Positions 8,576 to 18,230 of a DNA stretch of 64,000 bases are shown here, piece by piece. The stretch covers positions 124,001 through 188,000 of the forward strand of contig CAMEJJ010000002.1 of the NCBI GenBank assembly GCA_945919795.1, given 5' to 3'. The DNA is from an uncultured Lachnospiraceae bacterium (GTDB taxonomy: Bacteria; Bacillota; Clostridia; Lachnospirales; Lachnospiraceae). The first letter of the stretch is position 1. Each line of letters starts with the position of its first letter. The notes under the pieces are model-generated. The model was not told where the DNA came from and made no database searches. It saw nothing but the letters and a program-made list of their open reading frames with translations. Both the position numbers and the translations under genes were made by a program.

Positions 8576-9746
8576 ATAATTCTGCCTCTTTTATCTTGGA
8601 CAAAAGTAAAACATCCTTCTTTTGTCTGGTAATTTCCACCAATCCCAGCTTTGTAACATCAACAACATCGGCTTTGTTACAATCTAAGGAAAGTCTTTTC
8701 TTTAACAACACCATAAACTCTTCTTCGTCCTTTTTTGATGCCACATTAATAAAATCAACCACAATAATGCCACTGATATTGTTGACAGAGAGAAGAAAAG
8801 GAATGATTTCAGCCGCTTCCAGGTTTGTTTTTCTGACAAGCTCTGACTTACTCATCTTTTGAATATTTTTGCCGGAATTCACATCGATTACCGTCAAAGC
8901 CTCGGTGGGTTCCACAACGAGATATCCACCGGATTTTAACCAGACTTTCTTAGAAATCATACTATGAAGCCGAGACTTTAATTCATAAAGCAACGAAAGT
9001 GGGAGCTTTTGTTTTTCATCGTGAAAAGCCAAAAAATCTGACACACAAGAAGGAAGAATGGATTTTAAATAGTCATATTCTTCTGCCGAATCGGTAACAA
9101 TTCTGTCTGTCTTTAAGAAATCAATTTTTGACAAAGACCGAATCACAAAATCTGATTTATCATAGATACAACTAAAGCAAGTCCTGCTTTTTGCTTTTAA
9201 AACAATTTGATGCATTTCTTCCGATAAACTGCAAAGTTCATCCTTAAGAAGATCCAGTTCGACTTCCGAAAGAGCAGCCGCATTGGAGCGAATGATGTAA
9301 GAAAATGCTTCGTCACCCACATCGGTTAATGCCTGTTTTATGACTTTTTTTTGCGTATCTTTGATTTTTTTCGAAAAATGGATGCCACCGGGTGTATTGG
9401 TCACCACACAATAAATGCCGGGAAGTGATAACTCTACAGATAACATTGCTTCTTTTGTTTTTAAAGGAGCCGTCTTTAACTGCACCGGTAATACCATACC
9501 GTTTTTGATTTCAATCTCCTGAATCCGATGCTTATTGGGATTTGGCAAAAAGCCCTGTTTTCCTTTTTCATATTCTACAAAGGAAGCATCCAGATTCCGT
9601 ACTGTATTTGCCACACGTCCGACATATATTTTCCCGGTAATCATGGAACTTTCCGTACAAAAATCTGCCAGTCTGAGCATATTATCCTGAATTGCGAAAA
9701 AACCTCTCGTATTTCCGATCTTAGTAAATACAACCTGTTCTCCCAT
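8556..9746 (-). CDS. rng: Ribonuclease E/G family protein
   Basis: 396 residues. An S1-like RNA-binding segment (GKIYVGRVANTVRNLDASFVEY) is at residues 38-60. The catalytic core keeps both Mg-binding aspartates, in LTVIDVNSGKN and in IIVVDFINVASKKDEEE. It is about 90 residues shorter than E. coli RNase G, and no CPxC zinc-link motif is seen after the core. It probably processes rRNA or tRNA precursors. Its ATG shares one base with the stop of the DUF2344 gene (TAATG), indicating coupling. This neighbourhood next to rplU is usual in Clostridia. Confidence 0.88.
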   Translation of the reverse strand: MGEQVVFTKIGNTRGFFAIQDNMLRLADFCTESSMITGKIYVGRVANTVRNLDASFVEYEKGKQGFLPNPNKHRIQEIEIKNGMVLPVQLKTAPLKTKEAMLSVELSLPGIYCVVTNTPGGIHFSKKIKDTQKKVIKQALTDVGDEAFSYIIRSNAAALSEVELDLLKDELCSLSEEMHQIVLKAKSRTCFSCIYDKSDFVIRSLSKIDFLKTDRIVTDSAEEYDYLKSILPSCVSDFLAFHDEKQKLPLSLLYELKSRLHSMISKKVWLKSGGYLVVEPTEALTVIDVNSGKNIQKMSKSELVRKTNLEAAEIIPFLLSVNNISGIIVVDFINVASKKDEEEFMVLLKKRLSLDCNKADVVDVTKLGLVEITRQKKDVLLLSKIKEAELYEIIEN

Positions 9747-10441
9747 TATAAATCCTCACCAACTGCATCAAGTGAAATCAATTGACCATTGTGGTCACGC
9801 GTGTAGGTTTCTTCTCTGGTAATGACAAATTCAAATGCTTCCGGTTCCATTTGCAAAAACTGATAGTATGCTTCCATGACAAGTCCCGGTTTAATATTCC
9901 CACTACTGCTGGCATCAACTAAAAGATATATCGAATCTGCATCTGCTTTATAATCAAATATAAACTCTTTCAGATTAAGAACCTTGGAACTTTTCTTCGT
10001 TTCCTTTTCAATCAAAATTTCATTCTGTGACATGAACCGATCAAAATCTTTCGTAAACGAAAAACCTTCCCTCTCATGTCCTTTTCTGATTTTAACTGTA
10101 TAAGAAGCTGCCGCAACACTAGCCATGGCATTTCCGGCATCCTTTGGAAGTACTTTCACCGAAAGAATATCGACACCTTCCACCATCACGGACTGCAGGC
10201 GCTTTTTGCATTCTGCCGTTTTAACCTCTGTTGTAAATTCCAAATCGGCATATTCGCCGTTACTAAACAATCCAACTCCCAACGGCGCGGCAAAGGATAA
10301 AATCTGATGCGGACTAAAACCGGTCGAATAAGCAATCGGCAACCCCGCACGACGGATGGCTTTTTGAAAATACCGCATCATATCCAGATGACCGATAAAA
10401 ACCATGGAACTGTATTTTGAAAATTTAATTCTGTATTTCAT
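9746..10441 (-). CDS. DUF2344 / radical-SAM-linked protein (TIGR03936 type)
   Basis: 231 residues. Diagnostic segments are MKYRIKFSKYSSMVFIGHLD at the start, then RAGLPIAYSTGFSPHQ and the SFAAPLGVG motif. Members occur next to, or fused with, TIGR03960 radical SAM proteins, as here (the radical SAM gene is 143 bases upstream), and probably act as a partner in the same unknown RNA- or ribosome-related reaction. The fold is related to tRNA-handling proteins, but function is unproven. Confidence 0.88.
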   Translation of the reverse strand: MKYRIKFSKYSSMVFIGHLDMMRYFQKAIRRAGLPIAYSTGFSPHQILSFAAPLGVGLFSNGEYADLEFTTEVKTAECKKRLQSVMVEGVDILSVKVLPKDAGNAMASVAAASYTVKIRKGHEREGFSFTKDFDRFMSQNEILIEKETKKSSKVLNLKEFIFDYKADADSIYLLVDASSSGNIKPGLVMEAYYQFLQMEPEAFEFVITREETYTRDHNGQLISLDAVGEDL

Positions 10442-10584
10442 ATGGTAATCAATCTTTCTGCAAAATTCATTTTTTATCTTATATCTTTTTTATCTTATTT
10501 GTGTTATATTCGCATTTCTTCTGACAAAATTTATACATATATCAACACTTAATGAACATTATATTGCGAATTAAGTAATGGCAC

Positions 10585-12453
10585 TTAATTCTTCTTATCA
10601 AAACAGATACCTGTTTTAAAACGTGCAGCACCGCATCCCTGACACTGCATCTTACAATTGGGTGTCACGGTTTCTGCTTTGGCTCTTTCCCATTCCCGAA
10701 TAAAGAAAGCTTTCTCAACGCCGCAACTGATAAAATCCCACGGAAGAACTTCCTCCACAGACCTTTCTCTTGTCGTATAGAAATCAACATTGAGACCACA
10801 TTCCTCAAATGCCTCATCCCACAGCTCCTGCTTAAAAAATTCACTCCACGCATCATAAATACAACCTTTTTGGTATGCTTTATAGATGACATCACTCATC
10901 CGGCGGTCACCACGTGCAAAGGCACCTTCTAACACCGATACATCCGCCTCATGATAAATATAACGGATACTTTTCTTGTTTAATTGCTCTAAAACCGTAT
11001 CCTTTAGTGTATGCGCCTTATCCAGAAATTCCTGTGCATATCCCATAGGAGCCCACTGGAACGGTGTAAACGGTTTAGGAATAAAAAAGGATGTGCTGAT
11101 GGTAATCTGAACCTTACCGTTACGCTTTTCTTTCGGAACCGTCTCATAATATACCTTAGCAACTTCGTTTGCCAACTCCGCTATCCCTTTGACATCTGCA
11201 ATGGTTTCCGTCGGCAGACCAAGCATAAAATATAATTTTACCTTATTCCATCCGCCTTCAAACGCCAATCTTGCACCGTTTATAATGACTTCTTCGGTCA
11301 ATCCTTTGTTGATGACATTTCGCATACGCTGTGTTCCGGCTTCCGGAGCAAATGTCAGACTGCTTTTTTTTACATCCTGCACCTTGCTCATGACATCTAA
11401 AGAAAAGGCATCAATTCGCAAAGAAGGAAGGGAAATATTTACATGCTTGTCCTTACATTTTTCAATCAGAAAATCCATGAATTCCGGTAGATGGGAATAA
11501 TCGCTGGAACTTAGCGAACTTAAGGATATTTCTTCGTGTCCGGTATTGTCAAGCATATCTATGGCATACTCTTTCAGAAAGTCCAGAGAACGTTCGCGAA
11601 CCGGACGATAGAGCTGCCCCGCCTGGCAAAATCTGCATCCACGGATACATCCACGCTGAATTTCCAAAACAACACGGTCCTGTGTCACTTTGATAAAAGG
11701 AACTACCGGTTTCTTGGGATAAGGAACCTGATTCACATCCGTTACCAGTTCTTTCATGATGGTCTTTGGAATATCATCATAAATAGGATAAAATTCTTTT
11801 ATCGTGCCATCAGCGTTATAATTTACCTCATAGAGCATCGGACAATAGATTCCCGGAATTTTGGCAGCCTCATGCAGAAAATCCATCCGGTCATATCCAT
11901 TTTTTTGACAATTTTTGTACAAGTCCAATAATGCGCGGTACTGTGTCTCTCCTTCGCCAATATAAAAAAGATCAAAAAATGCCGCAATCGGTTCCGGATT
12001 GTATGCGCAGGGACCACCACCGATTACAATCGGATGCTCATTGGTTCTTTCCTTAGCAAAAATCGGAATATTTGATAAATCCAAAATCTGCAGGATATTG
12101 GTGTAACACATCTCATATTGAAGTGTGATACCGATAAAATCAAAATCCGAAACAGGATCCTGACTTTCTAATGCAAATAAAGGAATCTGTTCCTTTCTCA
12201 TGATTGCATCCAGATCCATCCAGGGTGAATAAACACGCTCACACCACACATCTTCATAAGAATTCAGTAAATCATATAAAATCTGAATGCCAAGATGTGA
12301 CATTCCGATTTCATAAACATCCGGAAAACACATTACAAAACGAATCAACTCTTCCTTGTTCTCCTTCATAACGGAGTTGACTTCGCCGCCAATGTAACGC
12401 GCCGGTTTTTCAATTGTTAATAATATTTCATCATTTAATGCCAGTTTTCTCAT
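10585..12453 (-). CDS. TIGR03960-family B12-binding/radical SAM protein
   Basis: 622 residues. The N-terminal third resembles a B12-binding fold (CFPDVYEIGMSHLGIQILYD). The radical SAM core carries the [4Fe-4S] ligands CIRGCRFCQAG (CxxxCxxC) after a VVLEIQRG lead-in, and a C-terminal CKMQCQGCG Cys cluster is a possible second cluster. It is partnered with DUF2344 downstream. The reaction is unknown; association with ribosomal genes suggests RNA or protein modification (inference). A short perfect hairpin (10569-10590) covers its stop codon. It overlaps the preceding membrane-protein gene by 23 bases. Confidence 0.9.
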   Translation of the reverse strand: MRKLALNDEILLTIEKPARYIGGEVNSVMKENKEELIRFVMCFPDVYEIGMSHLGIQILYDLLNSYEDVWCERVYSPWMDLDAIMRKEQIPLFALESQDPVSDFDFIGITLQYEMCYTNILQILDLSNIPIFAKERTNEHPIVIGGGPCAYNPEPIAAFFDLFYIGEGETQYRALLDLYKNCQKNGYDRMDFLHEAAKIPGIYCPMLYEVNYNADGTIKEFYPIYDDIPKTIMKELVTDVNQVPYPKKPVVPFIKVTQDRVVLEIQRGCIRGCRFCQAGQLYRPVRERSLDFLKEYAIDMLDNTGHEEISLSSLSSSDYSHLPEFMDFLIEKCKDKHVNISLPSLRIDAFSLDVMSKVQDVKKSSLTFAPEAGTQRMRNVINKGLTEEVIINGARLAFEGGWNKVKLYFMLGLPTETIADVKGIAELANEVAKVYYETVPKEKRNGKVQITISTSFFIPKPFTPFQWAPMGYAQEFLDKAHTLKDTVLEQLNKKSIRYIYHEADVSVLEGAFARGDRRMSDVIYKAYQKGCIYDAWSEFFKQELWDEAFEECGLNVDFYTTRERSVEEVLPWDFISCGVEKAFFIREWERAKAETVTPNCKMQCQGCGAARFKTGICFDKKN

Positions 12454-12862
12454 AATCTAAAGTATACGGTATATCCTTTATAAAATCAATTACGGACACA
12501 GAATAATCAATTTGTATTTCTTTATCAAATTTCTGATAAAAGCTTTGCGGCAATTGAAAAAAAACATATCGGTCCAGTAAAACCGCAGCAAATAGAAAAA
12601 CACAAAAAATCAGACGAGCTTTCAATCCATACTTTTCATCTCTCGTCTGATTCTTTCTTTTCATATAATCTGCATCTTCCGAATACATGTTTTCTTCCAA
12701 AAACATATTGTTATTATGATGTTCAAAAATATCATGTTCGGAATACTTTCCATATCCCATAATATCCGACAGTGCGTTCATATGCACCTTATTATTTTTT
12801 TCAAATTCTTTTAGCCGAAGAATTTTTTCAGTCCGGTTTTCTGCTGTTTTTGCATCATTCAT
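12431..12862 (-). CDS. Small single-pass membrane protein, unknown
   Basis: Start at 12862 (MNDAKTAENR) chosen because GGAGGG lies 11-12 bases before it; the longer reading from 12904 lacks a site. 143 residues: a hydrophilic, charged N-terminal part with an Asn/His patch (EHHNNNMFLEE), one membrane helix (LIFCVFLFAAVLLDRYVFF), and about 45 residues outside. Topology suggests N-in/C-out. It overlaps the radical SAM gene by 23 bases and is probably cotranscribed. No family is recognised. Confidence 0.7.
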   Translation of the reverse strand: MNDAKTAENRTEKILRLKEFEKNNKVHMNALSDIMGYGKYSEHDIFEHHNNNMFLEENMYSEDADYMKRKNQTRDEKYGLKARLIFCVFLFAAVLLDRYVFFQLPQSFYQKFDKEIQIDYSVSVIDFIKDIPYTLDYEKTGIK

Positions 12863-12993
12863 GATTTCCATTCCCTCCAACCATACAAACCTGAAATACT
12901 TCACAAACAGGCAATGCTGTTTCTATAATACAAACATATTCAGACAGGTTGAAAATATGAGAATGATATGAGAATGGATTTTCCAAAAAACTT

Positions 12994-13374
12994 TTATTCT
13001 GCAACAAGACTGCGGTAAAAGCATGAAAAATTGCCGGTATGACAGGCAGCACCGATTTGTTTTACCCTTGCCAAAATCGTATCGTTATCACAATCAATCA
13101 TGATACTCCGGATATATTGAAAATGACCGCTTGTCATGCCTTTTATCCACAATTCATTCCGGCTTCTGCTGTAATACGTCATGCGTCCGGTTTCACAGGT
13201 CATGTTATAGGCTTCTTCATTCATGTAGGCTACCATAAGCACCTGATTGGTTTCATCATCCTGTACGACAACGCACACAAGTCCGTCGGCACCTTTTTTT
13301 AATTCCGAAAAAGGCATAATCGGCTGAAATTTACCAATTCCGGGTTCTGTTTTTGCTTTGATTTTTTGTTCCAT
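12994..13374 (-). CDS. hisI: Phosphoribosyl-AMP cyclohydrolase
   Basis: 126 residues. It catalyses step 3 of histidine synthesis. The metal site DCDNDTILARV and the QIGAACHTGNFSCF motif are complete. It is a stand-alone HisI domain; no HisE pyrophosphohydrolase domain is fused and none is encoded nearby. It is the last gene of hisZ-hisG-hisB-hisI, 12 bases after hisB. Confidence 0.96.
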   Translation of the reverse strand: MEQKIKAKTEPGIGKFQPIMPFSELKKGADGLVCVVVQDDETNQVLMVAYMNEEAYNMTCETGRMTYYSRSRNELWIKGMTSGHFQYIRSIMIDCDNDTILARVKQIGAACHTGNFSCFYRSLVAE

Positions 13375-13386
13375 ATCATTTATTCC

Positions 13387-13977
13387 TTATTCTAACGCAC
13401 CTTTGGTACTGGGCACATCCTTACAACGGGGTTCCAATGCAACAGCCATATCCAGAGCCTTTCCAAAAGCCTTAAACATGGCCTCACAAATATGATGGTC
13501 ATTCGCACCAAACAAAAGTTTAAAATGCAAATTCATGCCTGCCGCATATGAGACGGAGTAGAAAAATTCTTTGATTAACTGGGTATCCAGATCTCCCATC
13601 TTCTCTCCCCGGAATACAACATCGGAAGAATAATAAGGTCTTCCGCATAAGTCAACCGCACAAATCACAAGAGCTTCATCCATGGGAAGCACAAAATATC
13701 CATAGCGGTTAATTCCTTTTTTATCACCAACCGCTTTTGCGATGGCATTTCCTAAAACAATTCCACAGTCTTCCACTGTATGGTGACCGTCCACTTCCAA
13801 ATCACCCTGTGCTTTTAAGTCCAGATCAAAATATCCATGCTTTGCAAAACCGGATAACATATGATCAAAAAATCCGATTCCCGTAGATATCTCAAAATCT
13901 CCCGTACCATCCAAATTCAGGGAAAGGGAGATATCGGTTTCTTTTGTTGTGCGTTTGATACTTGCTGTTCTTTCCAT
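13387..13977 (-). CDS. hisB: Imidazoleglycerol-phosphate dehydratase
   Basis: 196 residues, the monofunctional length. It catalyses step 6 of histidine synthesis. Mn-binding motifs are visible: FFDHMLSGFAKHG, then DGHHTVEDCGI, and later NDHHICEAMFKAFGKAL. No phosphatase domain is fused, as usual outside enterics. 13 bases separate it from hisG upstream. Confidence 0.97.
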   Translation of the reverse strand: MERTASIKRTTKETDISLSLNLDGTGDFEISTGIGFFDHMLSGFAKHGYFDLDLKAQGDLEVDGHHTVEDCGIVLGNAIAKAVGDKKGINRYGYFVLPMDEALVICAVDLCGRPYYSSDVVFRGEKMGDLDTQLIKEFFYSVSYAAGMNLHFKLLFGANDHHICEAMFKAFGKALDMAVALEPRCKDVPSTKGALE

Positions 13978-13990
13978 ATGTATATACCTC

Positions 13991-14638
13991 TTATAACTGT
14001 TCTTTTAAACGATGGATAATATCCTTGATACGTTCCGATTCCATTTTCATGCTGACCTGATTGACAATCATACGGGCAGATAGTGGACAAATCTCTTCTA
14101 AAACCACAAGCCCGTTTTCTTTTAATGTCGAACCGGTTTCCACAATATCTACAATGACATCCGATAATCCGACAATCGGACCAAGCTCAACAGAACCGTT
14201 TAATTTAATGATATCAACGGTCTGATGTTTTTTATTATAAAAATAATCCTTTGCAATTTTCGGATATTTACTTGCCACACGAATCATTTCATGGTGCTGT
14301 AGTAATTCTCTTGCGCTTTCCGGACCACAGACGCACATACGGCATTTTCCAAAGCCCAAATCCAATACCTCATATGCCCTTCTGCCTTCTTCCAATAAGG
14401 TGTCTTTTCCGACTACACCGATATCGGCAGCTCCATATTCTACATATGTTGGCACATCCGGACCTTTGGATAAGAAAAACTTTAATTTCAGTTCTTCGTT
14501 AACAAAAATCAGTTTTCTTGTATCCTTATCTTTCATCTCTTCACAATAAATGCCGATCTGCTCCAACAAAGCCAGTGTTTTATTAGCCAGCCTTCCTTTG
14601 CCAAGCGCAAAAGTTAAATATCTCATATCTTCACTCAT
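13991..14638 (-). CDS. hisG: ATP phosphoribosyltransferase, short form
   Basis: Start at 14638 ([10 protein letters not shown]) chosen: AGGAG is 7 bases upstream, while an ATG two codons earlier is too close. 215 residues, so this is the short HisG lacking the C-terminal regulatory domain. It needs HisZ, encoded directly upstream, for activity and histidine feedback. PRPP-binding segment: [15 protein letters not shown]. First committed step of histidine synthesis. Confidence 0.96.
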   Translation of the reverse strand: MSEDMRYLTFALGKGRLANKTLALLEQIGIYCEEMKDKDTRKLIFVNEELKLKFFLSKGPDVPTYVEYGAADIGVVGKDTLLEEGRRAYEVLDLGFGKCRMCVCGPESARELLQHHEMIRVASKYPKIAKDYFYNKKHQTVDIIKLNGSVELGPIVGLSDVIVDIVETGSTLKENGLVVLEEICPLSARMIVNQVSMKMESERIKDIIHRLKEQL

Positions 14639-14648
14639 AATCATTCTC

Positions 14649-15860
14649 CTAAGCCTTATATAGCTCTTTTATCCCTTTCGTGGATAATTTCACTACGGAT
14701 GTATTGGGTCTTTTCTTTGCATATTCTACAAAATAAGTATCATCATGTTCTGTATCCAGTTGCAGTAGCTCACAATTTTTAGAAAGACTTCTCAACTCTC
14801 CTGCATAACGGATTACATCACTTTCACATCCCTTTTCGTAGATAATCAACGTCATCAAAGGATTAATATCAGGCAAAAGCTTACGCGATGCCATAGCCTG
14901 CATCAGACCATCTACGTTAATGACAAAACCGATGGAAGCAGAATTTTTACCAAAGTAAGACAACAAAGCATCATAACGTCCACCCGTAACAATAGCATCA
15001 CCGGTTCCATAGGTATAGCCTTTAAAAATAATACCTGTATAATAATGATATTTGCTGACCAGTCCCAAATCAAAAGAAATATACTTTTCATCATGATAAA
15101 CCTGCAAAAGTTCATAAAGACGCATCAGGCGGTCAATCGCGCATTTACTCTGGACATTATGAACCAGTTCTTTAGCTTCTGATAATATTTCTACAGAACC
15201 AAATAATTCCGTGATTTTTAAAATGGATTCAACCTGCTTTTGGGACAGATTTTTATCGGAAAGCAATTCTTCCGCACCAAAATAGTTTTTATTGGAAATA
15301 TTTTCTCTTAAATCGGCTTCCGTATCCTCATCCAATTGCAATTCCCTGCAAATGCCTTTAAAAAATCCGATTTCACCGATACTGATCTGAAAGTCAGACA
15401 AACCGGCAGATTTTAAGGAAGAAACCGCAATGTGAATCATTTCCGCATCTGCCATAACGGAATCATCTCCAATTAATTCTACCCCCATCTGGGTGGTTTC
15501 TTTTAACTTTCCTTGCAGATTGGACGTGTTGGTAAAGGTATTGCCTAGATACGTCAATCTGACCGGAAGAGATTCTTCCATAAAATACTTCGCCGCACAT
15601 CTTCCGATGGAAGGCGTAAAATCCGGTCTCAATACTAACGTATTGCCTTCTTTATCGAAAAATTTATATAATTCCTTACTGGCTGTTGTACCAATTTCCT
15701 TGCCGAAAACATCAAAAAATTCAAACGTCGGTGTTTCAATATCCTGATAGCCGAAACGCAAAATATTTTCATGTATTTTATCCTGCAAAAAATGTTTTCT
15801 CTGACATTCATTTCCATAAATATCTCTTACACCTTCCGGCGTATGTACCACTTTTTTCAT
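14649..15860 (-). CDS. hisZ: ATP phosphoribosyltransferase regulatory subunit
   Basis: Start at the ATG at 15860 ([16 protein letters not shown]), preceded by GAGGAAGGA; the frame also opens at a TTG 14 codons earlier. 403 residues of the HisS-like fold, lacking an anticodon-binding module of true HisRS and sitting directly before hisG (10-base gap). It forms a hetero-octamer with short HisG. Motif 2-like and motif 3-like segments ([29 protein letters not shown]) are visible. First gene after the his promoter. Confidence 0.93.
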   Translation of the reverse strand: MKKVVHTPEGVRDIYGNECQRKHFLQDKIHENILRFGYQDIETPTFEFFDVFGKEIGTTASKELYKFFDKEGNTLVLRPDFTPSIGRCAAKYFMEESLPVRLTYLGNTFTNTSNLQGKLKETTQMGVELIGDDSVMADAEMIHIAVSSLKSAGLSDFQISIGEIGFFKGICRELQLDEDTEADLRENISNKNYFGAEELLSDKNLSQKQVESILKITELFGSVEILSEAKELVHNVQSKCAIDRLMRLYELLQVYHDEKYISFDLGLVSKYHYYTGIIFKGYTYGTGDAIVTGGRYDALLSYFGKNSASIGFVINVDGLMQAMASRKLLPDINPLMTLIIYEKGCESDVIRYAGELRSLSKNCELLQLDTEHDDTYFVEYAKKRPNTSVVKLSTKGIKELYKA

Positions 15861-15941
15861 AAAAACAATTAATCCTTCCTCATTTGCTTTATACTTTCGC
15901 AAATTAAAGTGCTAATTCGCTAATATACTGACGCGTTTTTT

Positions 15942-15970
15942 AGTATACTGAAATCCACATGATTTGTCAA
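15942..15970 (-). promoter_or_regulatory. Promoter of the hisZGBI operon
   Basis: On the minus strand consensus TTGACA (15970-15965), a 17-bp spacer and TATACT (15947-15942). The start of transcription should be near 15935, leaving a leader of about 75 bases. No T-box motif is visible in it. Confidence 0.82.
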
Positions 15971-15997
15971 TCATTTTCAAAATCTGCCTGTAGCGGC

Positions 15998-16561
15998 TCA
16001 CTCTGTCGAATCTTCATCGTTATCCAATACTTCCCGTTCGTTTAAGTCTTTTTGAAGTGTGTCCAGATAGGGAACAAAAAGTCCCGCTTTATGCTTCAGT
16101 TCATAAGATAAATCCAATTCATCCAAACGAAAGCTTTTTCTGCCACCTTTTTGCGCCCTTTCCCAGAAAACCTGCAGATGACGGAACGGCAGATAATACA
16201 ACATATCCCGATGCGTAAAATGAATCAGGAAAAAGGCAATTCCATCCTGTTTTTCAAAATCCGCCATAAAAGCCACCTGATGCGGATGAATATTTTGCAG
16301 TTGAAAGGTATCGGAAGCACATTCTTTTGCATCAAAACAGATGGGAATTCCCTGTACTGCTCCAATATAATCAACCGTCGATTTCTGGTCAAAATAGGCT
16401 AACGTAATATGTCGGGTCTCTTTATCGATTTTCATCGGTGTAATCGGTGTCGGAACCTTTTGAATTAGGGCAAGACCTTTTTCCCTGTATTTCTCATTTG
16501 TCCGATTAATCAATTCTTCCAACGCGGAACCACGAAGTCCGCGGCTATTCCATGTTCCCAT
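15998..16561 (-). CDS. recU: Holliday junction resolvase RecU
   Basis: 187 residues. It cuts four-way junctions in recombination and chromosome segregation. The PD-(D/E)xK core is visible: KSTVDYIGAVQGIPICFDAKE (Asp, then Asp-x-Lys-Glu), preceded by MGTWNSRGLRGSALEELI. The partner gene is often ponA in Bacillus; here it overlaps the end of an RluA-type gene by 17 bases instead. Confidence 0.94.
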   Translation of the reverse strand: MGTWNSRGLRGSALEELINRTNEKYREKGLALIQKVPTPITPMKIDKETRHITLAYFDQKSTVDYIGAVQGIPICFDAKECASDTFQLQNIHPHQVAFMADFEKQDGIAFFLIHFTHRDMLYYLPFRHLQVFWERAQKGGRKSFRLDELDLSYELKHKAGLFVPYLDTLQKDLNEREVLDNDEDSTE

Positions 16562-17579
16562 CTTTTAACAACCTTACTATTTTTTCATAATCCTCTGATA
16601 ACTCAGCATAAAACCGCTTGTCTGCCAGATACAAAAAATTCTCATGTCGGATCTGACAGGCAGCCGGAAAACATATTTCAAAAGAGTGTAATAAATGATG
16701 TCTAATTGGAAACGGATTTGAGGCAACCCTGTTTCCATATTTCGTATCACCGATCAAAGGGTGTCCGATGCTTGCAAGATGCGCACGTATCTGATGTGTC
16801 TTTCCGGTAATCAGCTCTACCCTGACTTCCGTATATACTTTCCCCTGATAAGAAAAATACTCCAAAGGCTTGATTTTTGTTTTGATATAATCTCCGTCAT
16901 CGCTTTTTTCATGTGATATCGAGACTTTATTTGTTTTTTCATTTTTCTTTAAATAGCCGTCTAAGAACAACGGCTCAGCAATTTTCCCCAAAACGATGGT
17001 CCGATAAAACTTATGCAAGGTTCTTTCTTTCAGTATTTCGGAAAGAAATTGCAGTCCGGCAAGCGATTTCCCACACAATACAGCTCCTGTTGTATTACGG
17101 TCAATCCGATTGGCAATGGATGGTTTAAAAGTTGTTAAATCTTCGGGATTTATCATGTGTTCCGTTAACATATAACCAATCAGATATTCATTTAAGGAAA
17201 CATCCTCCGGGCGAGCCTTTTGTGAAAGCATTCCTGCCGGTTTATTAAAGATCAGAATATCATCATCTTCATAGATAATGGATAGGGACAGCGAAGATAA
17301 CCCGCTCTTTACCAGGGTTGGATAGTTTTTTTCTGTGTTATCATTCTGATCGGGTCCCATGCTGCAAAACTTTGCAAAAGTAGCATCTGAAACAAAGAGT
17401 TTCACACTATCTCCCTGTTTTAAGATTTCTTTTCCGTCGGCCTTTTTTCCATTCAATGTAAAATTCTTTTTTCGAAGCATTTTATAAATAAATCCCATGG
17501 ATGTATTAGAAAATACTTTGCCCAGATATTTATCAAAACGCTGTCCGGCTTCATTCCGGTTTATAATCAGTTCTTTCAT
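16545..17579 (-). CDS. RluA-family 23S/tRNA pseudouridine synthase
   Basis: 344 residues. An N-terminal S4 RNA-binding domain (residues 1-75, RNEAGQRFDKYLGKVF) precedes the RluA catalytic domain with the Asp motif ANRIDRNTTGAVLCGKS and the HQIRAHLASIGHPLIGD segment. It resembles RluC/RluD-type enzymes modifying 23S rRNA; the exact uridine cannot be read from sequence. It overlaps recU, so both share a transcript. Confidence 0.92.
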   Translation of the reverse strand: MKELIINRNEAGQRFDKYLGKVFSNTSMGFIYKMLRKKNFTLNGKKADGKEILKQGDSVKLFVSDATFAKFCSMGPDQNDNTEKNYPTLVKSGLSSLSLSIIYEDDDILIFNKPAGMLSQKARPEDVSLNEYLIGYMLTEHMINPEDLTTFKPSIANRIDRNTTGAVLCGKSLAGLQFLSEILKERTLHKFYRTIVLGKIAEPLFLDGYLKKNEKTNKVSISHEKSDDGDYIKTKIKPLEYFSYQGKVYTEVRVELITGKTHQIRAHLASIGHPLIGDTKYGNRVASNPFPIRHHLLHSFEICFPAACQIRHENFLYLADKRFYAELSEDYEKIVRLLKDGNME

Positions 17580-17581
17580 AA

Positions 17582-18145
17582 TTACAATGACAGTTGAAGC
17601 ATCAGAGTTAATAACGCTTCATCATTTGCTCTGTCTTCATCATCCTTTTTTTCTAAATCCGATAATCGTTTTAAATACTCATCTTTATTTGTAAAGACAC
17701 CGGCTGTACCTTTTAAGCCGTTTTGACGAATCATGTCGGATATATGTTTTTTTAATTCATCCGCATCATTTGGATGATTGGAAATACATGCGTAAACATA
17801 ACCATTTTTTACGATACATGCACAAGCTTCAAAATTCTTTTTGTATGTTGTAAATACCAGACCATATGCATGGACAAACGAATCGACTTTTTCCTTTAAC
17901 ATCTCATAATCTTCGGTATTACAGCCGTGATATCGCAAATACATAACCATGGAAACCGCACTTTTACTTGCCGGAAGCATGCCAAGTACCGCAACAATGG
18001 TCAAAAGATTTTTATTACTGCCGGTCGTTACATACCCGATGACATAGAGACCGATGGCTAATGCAAAATAAAGAACGGTAAGAAACACGACCATTTTTTT
18101 CTTATAATTGTAATAGGCAAAATCTCCTTTTTGCACTTTTTTCAT
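17582..18145 (-). CDS. Conserved membrane protein of unknown function
   Basis: 187 residues. A basic N-terminus (MKKVQKGDFAYYNYKKKM) leads into two membrane helices (about residues 19-38 and 46-70), then about 115 cytoplasmic residues ending in a charged LEKKDDEDRANDEALLTLM tail. AGGAGA precedes the ATG by 9 bases. It lies 2 bases before the RluA-type gene and is probably cotranscribed. I do not recognise a domain; the two-helix plus soluble-domain layout is all that can be said. Confidence 0.7.
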   Translation of the reverse strand: MKKVQKGDFAYYNYKKKMVVFLTVLYFALAIGLYVIGYVTTGSNKNLLTIVAVLGMLPASKSAVSMVMYLRYHGCNTEDYEMLKEKVDSFVHAYGLVFTTYKKNFEACACIVKNGYVYACISNHPNDADELKKHISDMIRQNGLKGTAGVFTNKDEYLKRLSDLEKKDDEDRANDEALLTLMLQLSL

Positions 18146-18230
18146 GATGAATTTCTCCTGTTGACTTTTAATTGTATTATTTCTATTTCTTTTGTTATTT
18201 CTTTTATTGTTACTTTTTCTTATATTGTTT

